A stretch of DNA of 27,062 bases, taken from NCBI GenBank assembly GCA_020630245.1, contig JAHDBZ010000009.1, forward strand, positions 1 through 27,062, read 5' to 3'. Origin of the DNA: Candidatus Altimarinota bacterium. GTDB lineage: Bacteria; Patescibacteriota; Gracilibacteria; UBA4473. Under the pieces are notes generated by a model that was given only the letters and a program-made list of their open reading frames with translations, was not told the DNA's origin and made no database searches. Positions 14,142 to 22,057 of this stretch are shown one piece after another; position 1 is the first letter of the stretch; every line of letters begins with the position of its first letter. Position numbers and translations under genes: made by a program.

Positions 14142-14452
14142 AACATATTAAGGGGAAACCTAATAATAGTTATCGCGACAAAAAAAAGGTGGCAGAGTTG
14201 AGAGCCGACATCTTAGATCGGCAAGCGCGAATGTCGATAAAAAAAGGCAGTGCATCCCTCTCTGGGGGGCGACAAAGAAAAGCTGCTGGGGCAGTCAAAA
14301 AAAGAGAATTAAATTTCACACCGCCTAGAGAGCGATTAGCTTCAAGAAAGCCTCAGACTATATCGACACGAGATCCAAAATTTAAGGATTTATTTTTGTC
14401 TGGAGCCGTTCCGATGCCCATACGATTGACATCAATAAATCAATCAAAGTGA
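14111..14452 (+). CDS. small basic protein behind twin leader 2, 113 aa
   Basis: I do not recognise this protein. It is strongly basic and probably disordered for much of its length, with Lys/Arg-rich stretches (KHIKGKPNNSYRDKKK, GGRQRKAAGAVKKRE) and few hydrophobic residues until the end (FLSGAVPMPIRL). Such a composition would suit nucleic-acid binding. GAGGA lies before its ATG at proper spacing, inside the 20-codon frame that overlaps it. The leader from the promoter is about 206 bases, almost the same as in unit 1. The protein shows no obvious similarity to the 66-aa one, so the shared feature of the two units is the leader. Confidence 0.6.
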   Translation: MGTSASVRQIKHIKGKPNNSYRDKKKVAELRADILDRQARMSIKKGSASLSGGRQRKAAGAVKKRELNFTPPRERLASRKPQTISTRDPKFKDLFLSGAVPMPIRLTSINQSK

Positions 14453-14459
14453 AACTGGT

Positions 14460-14479
14460 GGCGGTGCTTCGGCACCGCC
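14460..14479 (+). other. GC-rich hairpin with TTCG loop
   Basis: GGCGGTGC and GCACCGCC form a perfect eight-base stem with a TTCG loop just after the 113-aa stop. No T-run follows, so it may protect the 3' end rather than terminate transcription. Confidence 0.55.
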
Positions 14480-14501
14480 CCACATTCTAAAAAAATATCA
14501 T

Positions 14502-14523
14502 CAGACCAATGGTCTGGTTTTTT
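14502..14523 (+). terminator. terminator of twin-leader unit 2
   Basis: CAGACC and GGTCTG form a six-base stem with loop AAT, followed by GTTTTTT. Confidence 0.8.
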
Positions 14524-14634
14524 GTAGTGCGTGAATACAACCCGGGTTAGGGGGTGATTTTTGGTAATAAGGTCAGAGTCGATTCATTTATGACAGCTAG
14601 TATTAGGCTGGGAGTGCAAACCTGGGTTGATATA

Positions 14635-14663
14635 ACAAAAAACCTCGCCAGAGCGAGGTTTTG
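14635..14663 (-). terminator. terminator of the nrd operon
   Basis: AACCTCGC and GCGAGGTT form an eight-base stem with a four-base loop at 14641-14660. Six T residues follow on the minus strand and four on the plus strand. Confidence 0.8.
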
Positions 14664-14670
14664 TATCTTT

Positions 14671-14712
14671 ACGATTCACTATTAACCATTCACCATTAAC
14701 TATCCACCACCT
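14671..14712. repeat. degenerate TTAACCATTCACCA word repeat
   Basis: Loose copies of CACTATTAACCATTCACCATT run up to the nrdA stop codon. They are the same word type as at 12419-12474. Confidence 0.5.
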
Positions 14713-16381
14713 ACCCTTCACAGGCCTCACAGACTTTCTTTTGATTGAGCTGTTGGGCGGCGTTCATACTGTGTTGGTAGTAGAGCGTCTTGATGCCGAG
14801 CTTCCAGGCTTCGATGTAGAGATTATTGATGTCTTTGGTCGGAGTGTCTGGATGGATGATGACGTTGAGTGACTGTCCTTGGTCGATGAATTTTTGTCGC
14901 GTAGAGGCTTGGTAGATGATGGCCATCTGATCGATCTCTGGGTAGGTCTTGAAGACTTTCTTTTCCTGTTCGTCCAGGAAGTCCAGGTGCTGTACCGAAC
15001 CATCGTGATCTCGGATACTGCGCCAGGTCTCGATGTCGTTCTTGCCTTTTTCTTCTAGGAGCTCGACGAGGAGGGGATTCTTGATCGTGGTTTTGATCTT
15101 TTGAATATCTTTTACGTAACAGTTCGACCAGATCGGTTCGATTCCTTGTGATACCTGTCCGAGGATGAAAGCAGAAGAGGTCGTTGGCGCCACTGCCATC
15201 GTAGTCGTGTTGCGGCGGCCGTAGCCTTTAAGGACTTCTGGTTCGCCGTATTTCTCAGCCATTTCTTTGGACGCTACGTAGGTGCGTTCTTGGATGAGCT
15301 TGAAGATGTCGTGGTTGAGTTTAGCGGCTTCTCGACTTTCGAAGCTGAAACGGTTTTTCTGTAGGTACGAATGCCAACCAAGCACTCCCAGTCCAAGAGC
15401 TCGATGACGAGTCGCAAAATTGTAAGCGCGTTGCATAAACTGGAAGACTTTGTTGTCTTCTGGATCCTCACTGTCGCGGTAGAATTCGAGTTTTTCGATG
15501 AACTCCGCCATGACCGTGTCGAGGAAGTAGGTGAGCGTCTCAACCGCATCGGTATCTTTCCACGCATCGTAGTGGAGGATGTTGATAGATGAGAGACAGC
15601 AGACGAATGATTCATCCGCTTTGCTCGGCAACATGATCTCAGTACAGAGATTACTGGCGAGCACACGTCGGTTTTCTTTGGCGTAGACGTCAACGGTGTT
15701 TTTATTCACGTTGTCTTCAAAGAAGATGTACGGGTACCCGATCTCTCCGCGGCGTTGGATCACCTTGGCCCAGAGTTTTCGTTTGTCGGCATCGCCTTCG
15801 ATCATCGAGTTCATCCATTCATCGCTCACGGTGACTCCGTGGGTGAGTTTTTGGATTGGGTTTCCTTCGGTTCCTAGATCCAGGAATTCGTCGGCGTCTG
15901 GATGACTGAGTGGCAGGTACGGAGCGAATTGTCCGCGTCGCGTCGCGCCCTGGCTCACGATGTCAACCATCTTGTCAAAGAGTTGCATAAAATGAACGGC
16001 CCCAGAAGATTTCCCGTTATTGGTGATCGGGGCTCCTCGGTGTCGGAGGTCTCCGAAATAACCAGAGGTTCCACCTCCCATTTTGGACATCATACCGACT
16101 TCAGCCTGGGTAAAGAGGATCTCTCCCATGTCGTCGCCGACATATGAACCGAAACAACTGATCGGCAGTCCACGTTTTTGACCGAAGTTAGACCAGACCG
16201 GTGAAGCGAGGCTGTAGAAACCTTGTGACATGTAGTTGTAGAACTTGTCAGCAAAGCCTTCGATGCCGTTAATTTCTTGGGCGCGTTCAGCGATTTCACG
16301 AATCCGTTCTTCGGGAGTTACGCCCGGTAAAAGATATCCTCTCTCGAGAAATTTACGACTATTCTCTGTAAGCCATTGCAT
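14711..16381 (-). CDS. nrdA: class I ribonucleotide reductase, large (catalytic) subunit without ATP-cone
   Basis: Reduces ribonucleotides to deoxyribonucleotides. Catalytic residues are all present: Cys76 (LPISCFGSY), the NLCTE box with Asn244, Cys246 and Glu248, the partner cysteine in FVCCLSSIN (261/262), the radical-transfer pair Tyr534-Tyr535 (TLYYQHS), and a C-terminal redox pair Cys551/Cys554 (CEACEG). At 556 residues it is short: the N-terminal ATP-cone that usually controls overall activity is missing. That domain is instead on NrdB, encoded 30 bases upstream in the same operon. The start has no Shine-Dalgarno. Confidence 0.96.
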   Translation of the reverse strand: MQWLTENSRKFLERGYLLPGVTPEERIREIAERAQEINGIEGFADKFYNYMSQGFYSLASPVWSNFGQKRGLPISCFGSYVGDDMGEILFTQAEVGMMSKMGGGTSGYFGDLRHRGAPITNNGKSSGAVHFMQLFDKMVDIVSQGATRRGQFAPYLPLSHPDADEFLDLGTEGNPIQKLTHGVTVSDEWMNSMIEGDADKRKLWAKVIQRRGEIGYPYIFFEDNVNKNTVDVYAKENRRVLASNLCTEIMLPSKADESFVCCLSSINILHYDAWKDTDAVETLTYFLDTVMAEFIEKLEFYRDSEDPEDNKVFQFMQRAYNFATRHRALGLGVLGWHSYLQKNRFSFESREAAKLNHDIFKLIQERTYVASKEMAEKYGEPEVLKGYGRRNTTTMAVAPTTSSAFILGQVSQGIEPIWSNCYVKDIQKIKTTIKNPLLVELLEEKGKNDIETWRSIRDHDGSVQHLDFLDEQEKKVFKTYPEIDQMAIIYQASTRQKFIDQGQSLNVIIHPDTPTKDINNLYIEAWKLGIKTLYYQHSMNAAQQLNQKKVCEACEG

Positions 16382-16411
16382 GATGTAGTAGGGGTTAGGG
16401 GGTTAGTTTTT

Positions 16412-17686
16412 TTAAAATAAATCGTCGGCAGTAATACTTTTGCTTTTCTTGTTGTAGTTTACCGATCGCTTCACAAAGAAGTCGACGTGCTTGGTTCCAA
16501 TGATCTCTTCGTCAAACCATTCGGATTGTGATAGAAGTGCTTCATTAGTTTCGAATACTGGATCGATATCGAGACTCTTGAGAGATCGGTTGAAACGATC
16601 TTTGATAAATTCTTTCACGACGGCTTTTGGCATGAAGTCCAGTTCACCGTTTTCAAAGATCCAATCGATGATCCGGTCCTCAGACTGGAAAGCCTGTCGA
16701 CAGAGACCTTGCACGCGGCGGGCGTGACGTTCATTGAACCAATCTGGATTTTCTTTCTTGATGATCTGGATGAGGTCAATCCCGAAGTTTCCGTGGATCT
16801 GTTCTTCTTTTGACGTGGCTTCTACGACGTTTGAGACGCCTTTGAGACGGCTCTTGTATTTGTTGAAGCCCATCATGATTAGGAACTGAGAGAACAGTGA
16901 TACGTGCTCGATAAACAGCGAGAATAGTAGGATAGATTCGGCGTAGTCTTTATCATCTTCACTGTTAGCATGTTTAAGAGCCGCTTCAAGGTATTCGACG
17001 CGCTCCATCATGACTGGATTGTACTTTAGTTTGCTGAACTCTTCATTGAGTCCGAGGATCTCGAGTAGGTGAGAGTAGGCGTCATGGTGACGGACCTCAC
17101 TTTCAGCGAAGGTAGCGCCGACCGCTCCGATCTCCGGTTTGGGCATCCGGTGGTAGATGTTGCCCCAGAATGATTTCACCGCTACTTCAATTTGAGAAAT
17201 AGCCAGCATGGTCCGGCTGATAGCTTCGCGTTCGCTGTCGGTCATACCGACTTTGAAATCTTGGATATCACTGGTGAAGTTAAACTCCGTATGGATCCAG
17301 TAAGAGTGTCGAATGGCATCGGTGTACTCCAGTAGTTCTGGGTATTCGTATGGTTTTAGGTTGATCCGTTTCTTGAAGATGTCGCGTTTACGTTCTTCGG
17401 CTTGTTTCGCTCGGTAGAGAATGTAGGCCTTGGCTACATCATGGAATTCACTATTCATCAAGTGATCCTCCACAAGATTTTGAATTCCTTCGATAGAAGG
17501 TACGTAGCGTCGATCTTGAGATCTAATAACCTGAAGAGATTTGAGTACTTGTTCCGTTACGTTTTCTGCATCTTTCTCGGTTCCATGTCCCACAGCTTCC
17601 ATTGCTTTTTTTATTGCTTCTGTAATCTTGACGGAATCAAATTTTTTGACGGATCCGTCTCGCTTTTGGATGTGTGTAATAGTCAT
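16412..17686 (-). CDS. nrdB: class I ribonucleotide reductase, small (radical) subunit fused to an ATP-cone
   Basis: This subunit makes the metal-based or tyrosyl radical needed by NrdA. Residues 1-95 form an ATP-cone (ITHIQKRDGSVKKFDSVKI ... HDVAKAYILYR), followed by the ferritin-like domain. Likely metal ligands are Glu167, Glu197, His200, Glu260, Glu295 and His298; the position equivalent to the radical tyrosine is Tyr204 (E-x-x-H-x-x-x-Y). The ATP-cone on the small rather than the large subunit is known for a subgroup of NrdB proteins in Bacteroidetes, where dATP makes NrdB form inactive oligomers. The Asp-to-Glu change at ligand 1 recalls class Id (manganese) enzymes, so the metal may be manganese; this is an inference. 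Confidence 0.96.
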   Translation of the reverse strand: MTITHIQKRDGSVKKFDSVKITEAIKKAMEAVGHGTEKDAENVTEQVLKSLQVIRSQDRRYVPSIEGIQNLVEDHLMNSEFHDVAKAYILYRAKQAEERKRDIFKKRINLKPYEYPELLEYTDAIRHSYWIHTEFNFTSDIQDFKVGMTDSEREAISRTMLAISQIEVAVKSFWGNIYHRMPKPEIGAVGATFAESEVRHHDAYSHLLEILGLNEEFSKLKYNPVMMERVEYLEAALKHANSEDDKDYAESILLFSLFIEHVSLFSQFLIMMGFNKYKSRLKGVSNVVEATSKEEQIHGNFGIDLIQIIKKENPDWFNERHARRVQGLCRQAFQSEDRIIDWIFENGELDFMPKAVVKEFIKDRFNRSLKSLDIDPVFETNEALLSQSEWFDEEIIGTKHVDFFVKRSVNYNKKSKSITADDLF

Positions 17687-17998
17687 GGTTTTGAGGGGGA
17701 GTTAGAAAGGTAGATTATTGTGAAACTTTTGTTAAGGCTTTTTGATGTTTTTGGGCATAAAAAACGAAACAAAGAGCGTATATACACTTAAGTTTCAGCG
17801 GAATTTTGTGGTTTTTGACTTTTTGTATTAGACCCAATATCTAGGGTGCAAAGGAAATTTTAAGTACTAAATGTAGTGCGTGCAACCAAAATTGTGCAAA
17901 ACTATTTGCGCGTAATTCCAAAAATATTTTTTGTAAAAAAAGGACTCTGATAAAACCTGGTTGTAGGGCCAATTGAGATGTTTTAGAATGGTCGCGTT
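17687..17998. other. divergent promoter region nrdB / uppP
   Basis: This 312-base gap separates the divergent nrd operon and uppP. It has the uppP promoter at its right end. GTATATAC at 17778-17785 and two GTGCAA words at 17880-17901 could be protein-binding sites, but neither forms a recognisable NrdR-box pair. No gene is seen. Confidence 0.4.
17961..17989 (+). promoter_or_regulatory. uppP promoter
   Basis: TTGTAG (17961-17966) and TAGAAT (17984-17989) are 17 bases apart, and the ATG follows after nine bases, so the leader is at most about two bases. Confidence 0.55.
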
Positions 17999-18775
17999 AT
18001 GGAAATTTTTCATTCAATTTTATTAGGAATTGTGCAGGGAGCCACGGAGTTTTTGCCCGTGAGTTCTAGTGGACATTTGTTTCTCACCGAGCGCTGGTTG
18101 GGGCTGGTGCCCAGTATGGACCTAATGATCGTGACCCATGTCGCGACGCTCGGAGCGGTGTTGGTAGTATTTTGGCGGGAGGTGTGGAGATTGATGCAGG
18201 GTTTTCTGTCTTTGCTGACAAGAGAGCGGAGAGCAGAGAGCAGAGAGCAGGGGATGTTGGCGTTGAAGTTGGGAGTGGCGACTTTGTTAACCATTGGAGT
18301 CGCGTTACTGATCGAACCTTGGTTTGGCGAACTCCTGAATCTAAAAGTGGTCGCCGTGACGCTAATCATTACTGGGGTTTTGATCGTCATCGCTGAGAAA
18401 TTTCGCCGTGGGGAGTCCGTCATGTTTACTTGGCCTATTGCTATCGCCTTAGGGATCGTTCAAGGACTCGCCGTAGTGCCCGGGATTTCTCGCTCTGGAC
18501 TCACGATTGCTTTCCTTATCTTTCTTGGACTTCACCGTCGTAAAGCAGCGGAGTATTCTTTCCTGCTTTCTATCCCAACGATTCTGGCCGCCGGTGTCTT
18601 CCTCGTCCTAGAATCCGGCCTCAGCGCTCTGACCGTTGAGCTTGGTTTGGCTGCCATCGCGGCTTTTGTCACGGCCTTGGTAATGATCTATAGCATGCTC
18701 AAGCTCGTCGAAAAACACTGGATCTGGTTTGCGCCGTATTGTGTGGGGCTTGGCTACTGGTTGCTTTTCATTTAA
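17999..18775 (+). CDS. uppP: undecaprenyl-diphosphatase
   Basis: An integral membrane phosphatase that recycles undecaprenyl diphosphate to the carrier lipid used for peptidoglycan and other envelope polymers; it also gives bacitracin tolerance. The 258-residue protein has the two family signatures, GATEFLPVSSSGHL at 14-27 and PGISRSG at 161-167, and about eight membrane helices. The loop at residues 75-84 (RERRAESREQ) is encoded by an AGAGC-type tandem repeat (18221-18251) of the sort otherwise seen between genes. The loop lies between helices and is probably tolerant of insertions. Confidence 0.97.
   Translation: MEIFHSILLGIVQGATEFLPVSSSGHLFLTERWLGLVPSMDLMIVTHVATLGAVLVVFWREVWRLMQGFLSLLTRERRAESREQGMLALKLGVATLLTIGVALLIEPWFGELLNLKVVAVTLIITGVLIVIAEKFRRGESVMFTWPIAIALGIVQGLAVVPGISRSGLTIAFLIFLGLHRRKAAEYSFLLSIPTILAAGVFLVLESGLSALTVELGLAAIAAFVTALVMIYSMLKLVEKHWIWFAPYCVGLGYWLLFI
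18221..18251. repeat. AGAGCAG tandem repeat inside uppP
   Basis: Four consecutive copies of AGAG(A)GC(A/G)G-type words encode RERRAESREQ in frame. Matching words lie in the gap at 7022-7090. Confidence 0.7.
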
Positions 18776-18845
18776 GAATGCGAGAACGCGAGAGACTAGA
18801 CACTAGATTTTAGAATACTAGCATTCTCGCAATCTAGTATTCTCG
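18776..18845. repeat. degenerate GCGAGAAC/ACTAGA word repeat
   Basis: The gap between uppP and maf is filled with GCGAGAACGCGAGAG words, then ACTAGA words, then reverse-complement-like TTCTCGCAATCTAGTATTC words. Related words lie at 7745-7775. Confidence 0.5.
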
Positions 18846-18859
18846 TAATCTGAAATTTT

Positions 18860-19474
18860 ATGAAAATCATCCTGGCTTCGACTTCGGAAAATCGACGGCG
18901 CTTATTTGAGCGCATGGGGTTTGTGTTTGAAGTAATGGCTCCAGACTACGAGGAAATTATTAACCATGACATTGATCCATTGGAGCAGACCAAGGAGTTT
19001 GCGCTCGGTAAAGCAGAGTCGGTTTGGCAGCATTTCGCCGATAGCGATGAAGACGTGATGGTGCTTGGTTTCGACTCCATGATTCACTTCCAAGGTGGCT
19101 CTCTCGGCAAAGCCAAAAATCGCACCGAAGCCCTAGCAATGCTCCAGAGCTTCGTGGGCAAGGAACAAGACATCGTCTCTGGTATGGCTGTGTTGGGACG
19201 TTACCAAGGAAAAGAGTTCCGCGAAGTGATCCACGAATCGACCAATGTAAAGTTCCGTGCAGATATTACCACGGCCGAGATCGAAAAGTATCTCGAGTTT
19301 GGCGATTGGGCAGGGAAGTGTGGCGCGTACTCGATCCTAGGGACGGGTACTTGGTTCCTCGAATACATCGATGGAGATTTTCAAAATATCGTTGGCGTGC
19401 CAGTGCTACGCCTCGGTGAAATCATCAGAAAAGTCACCGGGGAAGCACCAGTTCTTAATTTGCGAGTTTGTTAA
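18860..19474 (+). CDS. maf: Maf-family nucleotide pyrophosphatase
   Basis: A house-cleaning enzyme that hydrolyses non-standard or modified nucleoside triphosphates; Maf proteins also affect septum formation. The 204-residue protein begins with the signature IILASTSENRR (usual ILASxSPRR), carries the catalytic Asp in LGFDSMI (residue 72) and Lys in LGKAKNRTEA (84), and has the C-terminal GKCGAYSILGTG segment. TAATCT lies eight bases before the ATG. The stop codon overlaps that of the converging small membrane gene by four bases (TTAA). Confidence 0.93.
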   Translation: MKIILASTSENRRRLFERMGFVFEVMAPDYEEIINHDIDPLEQTKEFALGKAESVWQHFADSDEDVMVLGFDSMIHFQGGSLGKAKNRTEALAMLQSFVGKEQDIVSGMAVLGRYQGKEFREVIHESTNVKFRADITTAEIEKYLEFGDWAGKCGAYSILGTGTWFLEYIDGDFQNIVGVPVLRLGEIIRKVTGEAPVLNLRVC

Positions 19475-19839
19475 TTCCCTAACAACTTCAGCAGATCATT
19501 AACCGCATCGAGGTTAATACCTTGTTCGCCGTTGTTCGTTGTAGTTGGTTGTGGAGTCGTGTCATTTTTACTACTACCTTTATTGATCACCTGTTCGATA
19601 ATGTTGGTCGGACGCATGGTCTCCATCATTTGGCTCGTGAAACCTTTCAGCGCTGCCACTCCGAAATACACCGAGAGCGCGATAATGAGCGGCCAGAGCA
19701 TCATCTTGATCCACTCGAGGATGAGCTTCCAGCGTTCCTGACCTTTGCGCTTTTTGGTCAGTTCGATTAGATCTTTCAGTAGTTCTTGGTTTTCGCGTTG
19801 GATGCGAATCAGTTCGTTGACGGAGTTGTTATCAGACAT
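19471..19839 (-). CDS. small single-pass membrane protein, 122 aa
   Basis: I do not recognise this protein. A charged N-terminal helix (about 5-35, LIRIQRENQELLKDLIELTKK) is probably a coiled coil. A membrane helix follows (about 45-68, MLWPLIIALSVYFGVAALKG), then a Thr/Asn-rich tail. The start is set at the ATG at 19839, because TAAAAT lies seven bases upstream; a TTG one codon earlier is the alternative. It converges on maf with a four-base overlap of stop codons. Confidence 0.7.
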   Translation of the reverse strand: MSDNNSVNELIRIQRENQELLKDLIELTKKRKGQERWKLILEWIKMMLWPLIIALSVYFGVAALKGFTSQMMETMRPTNIIEQVINKGSSKNDTTPQPTTTNNGEQGINLDAVNDLLKLLGN

Positions 19840-19870
19840 CAAATGAATTTTAACATAACTATTTTTTTTT

Positions 19871-20020
19871 GTCTTCCTGAGCCCGCCTTGGCGGGAGAAG
19901 GATCTCCCGTTTCATATTCGTGATGCTGTAATTGATGCATGAGACTTATGTAGCACGGTGCTAATACGGGAGTTCCTTCGGCGGAACTTGATTTTTAACC
20001 TGTGTTTTGCTCAGGATGAC
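19871..20020. repeat. nested palindromic element (MITE-like)
   Basis: Outer arms GTCTTCCTGAGC (19871-19882) and GCTCAGGATGAC (20009-20020) match with one mismatch. Inner arms AGGATCTCCCGT (19899-19910) and ACGGGAGTTCCT (19966-19977) match with one mismatch. Smaller perfect hairpins lie at 19882-19895 (CCCGCC/GGCGGG), 19951-19963 (TAGCAC/GTGCTA) and 19971-19988. No coding frame is seen. It resembles a short non-autonomous mobile element. Confidence 0.55.
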
Positions 20021-20075
20021 AGTTGATTTTTTAGTATTTTAAACTTAGATTCGGTACATATTGATCTATTGAATC

Positions 20076-20366
20076 ATGTTCCAACCCGCCAAAGACTTCC
20101 TGCGTATTGCTACCCAAAAATATAAGTTGGGAGATCAGGCCGTGGGTGCGTTGGTTTGTACTCGGTTTCGTAATTTACTGACCGATGAGTTCGTAGAGTT
20201 TGTAGACGCCTGGGAACCACAGCATTTCAAGAAAGGGATGCTGACAGTGAAAGCCGCTAATTCGGCCGCGAGCTCTGCTTTATTTTTGCACACACACAAT
20301 CTAGTTGAGCGCATCAATCAGCTCGATCTGCCTGAAAAGGTGATCGAAATAAAGATCACTCGCTAA
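20076..20366 (+). CDS. DciA-like (DUF721) protein
   Basis: DciA proteins help load the replicative helicase DnaB in bacteria that lack DnaC. The 96-residue protein has the family's pattern of a short N-terminal helical part and a strand-rich region, with LTVKAANSAASSALFLHTHNLVERIN matching the family's V-x-(V/A)-x-S-x-x-A-x-x-L-x-x-x-x-x-x-L-x-x-(I/L)-N stretch, and a last strand (KVIEIKITR). The match is moderate and the gene is small. It lies 46 bases before the lipoprotein gene. Confidence 0.65.
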   Translation: MFQPAKDFLRIATQKYKLGDQAVGALVCTRFRNLLTDEFVEFVDAWEPQHFKKGMLTVKAANSAASSALFLHTHNLVERINQLDLPEKVIEIKITR

Positions 20367-20396
20367 GTTTTATTTTCGATTCTCGCTTTCTCTCTC

Positions 20397-20402
20397 TATA
20401 AT
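20397..20402 (+). promoter_or_regulatory. -10 box of the lipoprotein gene
   Basis: A perfect TATAAT is followed by ten bases and the ATG at 20413. No clear -35 box or Shine-Dalgarno is seen. Confidence 0.5.
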
Positions 20403-20412
20403 CACCAAGCAA

Positions 20413-21834
20413 ATGAAAATAAAAGGTTTGGTTTTGGCTATGGCGTTATTGCTGTTAGTTGGTTGTACGCCCAAGGAAGAGGTTGTTGATCCAGCGGTGA
20501 TCGAGGCGGGAGGTTCCTCGGATGGGATTGCACGTTTGCAGATCTGGACGACAGAGCAGCCAGAATTTTTTACCGCGCTCGCTCGACAATATGTTGCTTC
20601 TCTTGGCGCAACAAATCTTCGTTTCAAGGTCGTCAGCTTTACCGATCGAGATGAACTCGAAACCTTCTTGGCTGATTATCTGCCTACCGAGAATGGTCCT
20701 GACGTAATCTACATTGATGGAGACTGGGTAGCCCGCAATACGCATAAGTTAATGCCGGCTGAAGGAGACGAGAGCTTTAATCCGGTGAATTTCCGTAATA
20801 CATTCGTACAGTCTGCTCAGCAGTTGCTGGTGCGAGACGAAAAGATCTGGGGGGTGCCGCTAGGCGTCGATAGTCTGGGACTGTTTTATAATGATGCCCA
20901 CATCCAGGATCGATTACCGAGCCGGAATCTACCAGGACAGACCTGGGAGGAGTTCCAGACTGATGTGATCGCGCTGACCAAGACGGATAATTCTTTTTCT
21001 CGTTTTGCCTTTGCGGCAGCGGCTTTAGGGCGATTAGATAATGTGACATACGGTTTTGAAATTTTAGAAAATATCTTTTTACAGAGCGGTGTTTCGTTCT
21101 TCACGGCGGATGGTACGGAGATCAATTTTGATAAGATTCAGGGCTCTAGAAATGGCCGGAGTGAAAACTTTGGTGAAGAAGCCCTCGATTTCTTTACCAG
21201 CTTTGCGGATGATCGATTCCGACACTACACCTGGAATGAGTTCGTCGCCCCGGCCAATCAGTCTTGGGCTGACTACACTGAGTTTCTGAAGGGGAACGTT
21301 TCGATGGTGTTTGGTTACACACGTGACTTTGCACGACTGAAAGCGATGCGTGCCGAACTCCAGCAAAAACGTCAGACCGTTATCCCAGAAGGAGATATTC
21401 GAGTAAGTTTTCTGCCACAGATGCAGGATCCGCGCACCACACCAACCCGACAGGTGGTAGCGAAAGTCCACAGCTTGGTGGTGCCACAGACCTCAGAGTT
21501 TCCAGAAGCAGCTTGGGGATTCCTCAAGTTTGCGATTAACAAAGATAACCTGCAAACCTGGCACGAGAAGACACAACTGCCAACGCCACGGGTCGATATG
21601 CTGACCGACCAAGAAGCGACGCCTTATATTGGTGTATTTGTGCGGCAGGCTAAATTTGCTGAAGGCGTAACGTCTCCGATCGATAAATCACTGATCGCGG
21701 AAGCCTTAGCGGCTTCGGTTGAAAACGTGCAATCTCGTAAATGGAGTGTCCTCCAGGGGTTACAACGAGCCGCCCTAACACTGAACACCTATTGGCGTAA
21801 CTGGCAGATCAAGCAGCGTGAGATCACCAATTAA
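20413..21834 (+). CDS. extracellular solute-binding lipoprotein
   Basis: A substrate-binding protein of the type that feeds ABC importers of sugars or related compounds. The 473-residue protein has a lipoprotein signal with lipobox LLLVGC and lipidated Cys18. The mature part follows the family-1 binding fold: IARLQIWTTEQPEFFTAL at the first strand, GPDVIYIDGDWVA, VPLGVDSLGLFYND, and a late AAWGFLKFAIN segment. No ABC permease or ATPase gene lies beside it, so its transporter must be elsewhere or it works otherwise. The stop overlaps that of the converging 74-aa gene by four bases. Confidence 0.88.
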   Translation: MKIKGLVLAMALLLLVGCTPKEEVVDPAVIEAGGSSDGIARLQIWTTEQPEFFTALARQYVASLGATNLRFKVVSFTDRDELETFLADYLPTENGPDVIYIDGDWVARNTHKLMPAEGDESFNPVNFRNTFVQSAQQLLVRDEKIWGVPLGVDSLGLFYNDAHIQDRLPSRNLPGQTWEEFQTDVIALTKTDNSFSRFAFAAAALGRLDNVTYGFEILENIFLQSGVSFFTADGTEINFDKIQGSRNGRSENFGEEALDFFTSFADDRFRHYTWNEFVAPANQSWADYTEFLKGNVSMVFGYTRDFARLKAMRAELQQKRQTVIPEGDIRVSFLPQMQDPRTTPTRQVVAKVHSLVVPQTSEFPEAAWGFLKFAINKDNLQTWHEKTQLPTPRVDMLTDQEATPYIGVFVRQAKFAEGVTSPIDKSLIAEALAASVENVQSRKWSVLQGLQRAALTLNTYWRNWQIKQREITN

Positions 21835-22055
21835 AGATTTGTATTCTTGAGATACTCCAGGATTTCTGACGGTTTAATGACCTGTTTTTTGTATAATCGG
21901 TAGACGCAGTACGCGTTGACTAATTGTAGTAGCAACAAAAAACTCCAGCCAAAACCCATAGTGCGTGGCAGGACGATAAGCAGGATCAGGAGACAGAGAC
22001 TGATCAAACTACTGATGCAGAGGGCAAAGACGAGCGATTGTAGATTTGGAGTCAT
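21831..22055 (-). CDS. small two-helix membrane protein, 74 aa
   Basis: I do not recognise this protein. It has two closely spaced membrane helices (about 7-29 and 35-55), then a short basic cytoplasmic tail (YKKQVIKPSEILEYL). It starts two bases after the fmt stop, so it is probably the second gene of an fmt operon. Its stop overlaps the lipoprotein gene's stop. Confidence 0.65.
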   Translation of the reverse strand: MTPNLQSLVFALCISSLISLCLLILLIVLPRTMGFGWSFLLLLQLVNAYCVYRLYKKQVIKPSEILEYLKNTNL

Positions 22056-22057
22056 GT

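Noticed and set aside
15274..15693. Minus-strand 139-aa frame and other frames inside nrdA, nrdB, ftsZ and prfB
   Set aside because: All lie within well-supported genes in other frames and show the biased composition of shadow frames.
17778..17785. GTATATAC as a possible NrdR box upstream of nrdB
   Set aside because: Only the central TATATA fits the NrdR consensus and the usual second box at about 31 bases is missing.
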